Translations under genes and position numbers: made by a program | Part shown: positions 6,692 to 7,501 of the stretch, piece by piece | How the letters are laid out: each line of letters begins with the position of its first letter | How positions within the stretch are numbered: position 1 is the first letter of the stretch | Notes under the pieces: generated by a model | Told to the model about the DNA's origin: nothing | Databases searched by the model: none | The model's input: the letters and a program-made list of their open reading frames with translations, nothing else | Assembly: GCA_018665625.1 (NCBI GenBank) | Contig: JABJCF010000072.1 | Location: forward strand, 1 to 7,501 | Direction of reading: 5' to 3' | Origin: Nitrospina sp. | GTDB taxonomy: Bacteria; Nitrospinota; Nitrospinia; Nitrospinales; VA-1 | DNA: 7,501 nucleotides

Positions 6692-6973
6692 TTAAAAATA
6701 GACATCCTGATCAAGGTTTTCTTTTAGGATGATTTCGGCCGGAGTGTAATATTTTTTATTCGAATTACATTTCTTACATGCTGGAACAAGGTTTCCCCGA
6801 CTACTTTTTCCACCCCTGGAAATGGGTACAATATGATCCATTGTAAGTGCGTCACCGGGGAAATGGCCTCCGCAGTAATGGCATATTCCAGACTGGACTT
6901 TTTGTTTCCACCATTGTGACTGTCGTAGTTTTCTTGCTTTGGCTTTTTCTATTTTAAATTTTTTTTCATCCAT
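6692..6973 (-). CDS. Small HNH endonuclease family protein
   Basis: Stand-alone HNH-domain protein of 93 residues from ATG 6973. A basic N-terminal helix (KAKARKLRQSQWWKQK, about 10-25) probably contacts DNA. The zinc-binding and catalytic core follows: CHYC at 31-34, DHIVP at 46-50 with His47 as the expected general base, GNL at 60-62 with Asn61, and CKKCN at 66-70 completing the zinc pair. All core residues are intact, so metal-dependent nicking or cleaving activity is plausible, though the target is unknown. A TTG at 6991 would add six residues and overlap the upstream gene by 11 nt; it has a GGTGAG eight nt ahead, so it remains an alternative. The gap to the upstream stop is 7 nt and to the downstream fusion gene about 42 nt, suggesting one minus-strand transcript. 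No methyltransferase or integrase accompanies it. Confidence 0.88.
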   Translation of the reverse strand: MDEKKFKIEKAKARKLRQSQWWKQKVQSGICHYCGGHFPGDALTMDHIVPISRGGKSSRGNLVPACKKCNSNKKYYTPAEIILKENLDQDVYF

Positions 6974-6980
6974 AATTAAA

Positions 6981-7448
6981 TCAAGACTCAAACGTTTTAC
7001 TCACCCAGGCCGGGTTAATCATTTGTTTGGGTGACCAGTTATTTCTTACTGCACGCACCGTACCCGTCATGCTTCCTTTAGGATACCAATGAATGTCCCC
7101 CACATCGAACTCAAACCCAAGAGCGGCTGAAAGTCGCGTTTTCGAAGTCCAAAAACAACTCCCATAACTGAATTCAAAGATCGGGTTAATATGCAGAATA
7201 AAAGTTTTGCCTCGCGACGTAAAAGGCAGGGCAACTTCATACAAGCTCTGTATTTCCAAACGCTCAGGAAGGCGCCAATCACCATAGCCGCCAAGCTTTT
7301 GGGTATTTAATTTTTGAATATACTCTTGCGCATCATACCAACTAATATTATTACCTGTTTCTAAATACGCATAGCTTTCTTGCCACATTAAACCGGTAAG
7401 GGAATCAGAAATTGTATTATCTTCATTATCTATAAAACGAGCTGACAT
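6981..7448 (-). CDS. DUF1566 (Lcl C-terminal domain) protein
   Basis: Protein of 155 residues consisting of almost nothing but a DUF1566/Lcl-type domain, a family of poorly known function often found in bacterial surface or secreted proteins. Hallmarks are RFIDNEDNTISDSLTGLMW (4-22), a Trp-x-x-Ala segment (WYDA, 37-40), GGYGDWRLP (53-61), FWTS (99-102) and VRAVR (131-135). The domain is complete. There is no signal peptide or membrane segment, so this copy should stay in the cytoplasm, unlike many relatives. ATG 7448 is preceded by CAGG (7456-7459) with a 7-nt gap, a reasonable ribosome-binding site. It is the first of three closely spaced minus-strand genes. The 53 bp upstream to the window edge are AT-rich; I see no convincing promoter there. 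The domain assignment is firm; the role is unknown. Confidence 0.88.
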   Translation of the reverse strand: MSARFIDNEDNTISDSLTGLMWQESYAYLETGNNISWYDAQEYIQKLNTQKLGGYGDWRLPERLEIQSLYEVALPFTSRGKTFILHINPIFEFSYGSCFWTSKTRLSAALGFEFDVGDIHWYPKGSMTGTVRAVRNNWSPKQMINPAWVSKTFES

Positions 7449-7501
7449 ATCAAAACCTGAATTTTATTAAAAAACTCACAGCACCTTATAGCTCAATCCC
7501 C

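Noticed and set aside
6664..6724. Plus-strand GAGGAGGT followed by a TTG and a short open frame of about 14 codons.
   Set aside because: The frame is very short, starts at TTG, overlaps the end of the HNH gene on the other strand and encodes nothing recognisable; the purine run is probably chance.
7480..7501. TATAGCTCAAT near the right edge, similar to a tRNA D-arm.
   Set aside because: The preceding bases do not form an acceptor stem and the window ends before any further tRNA arm could be checked.

Overview
The window is a chromosomal segment from a Gram-negative-type bacterium of moderate to low GC (judged by eye). It opens inside ftsA, continues into ftsZ, and then leaves the cell-division cluster for unrelated housekeeping and accessory genes. 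The mix of ftsA-ftsZ, an exported DUF547 protein, a DUF1566 protein and a sugar-type DegT/DnrJ aminotransferase would fit a deltaproteobacterial or Nitrospinota-like lineage. That placement is a low-confidence inference: no rRNA or lineage-specific marker is present.

Layout. On the plus strand, 1-2403 holds ftsA (its first few codons lie outside the window) and ftsZ, ending in a strong GNRA-capped hairpin. A convergent minus-strand gene follows, an exported DUF547 protein (2484-3275). Divergent from it on the plus strand are a Cof-type HAD phosphatase (3416-4294) and a cytosolic parvulin-like peptidyl-prolyl isomerase (4358-4936). A gene-free stretch of about 200 bp (4937-5140) lies between convergent genes. 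It is unusually rich in nested inverted repeats whose two ends also pair with each other. From 7448 down to 5141 on the minus strand run three co-directional genes: a DUF1566 (Lcl-type) protein, a small HNH nuclease and a PIN-like/DegT-DnrJ aminotransferase fusion.

How they work together. FtsA tethers FtsZ to the membrane through its C-terminal amphipathic helix and binds the conserved FtsZ tail; both parts are intact here. The HAD and parvulin genes each have a perfect TATAAT upstream and may be separately expressed. The minus-strand trio is closely spaced (7 to about 42 nt) and could be one transcript, but no functional link between its products is known to me.

The most interesting items are three. 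The first is the structured 200-bp intergenic element, which may be an unassigned non-coding RNA or a palindromic mobile repeat and shares a motif with the ftsZ 3' hairpin. The second is the fusion of an apparently catalytically dead PIN-like domain to an aminotransferase with an intact lysine site. The third is the parvulin that has lost one of its two active-site histidines.
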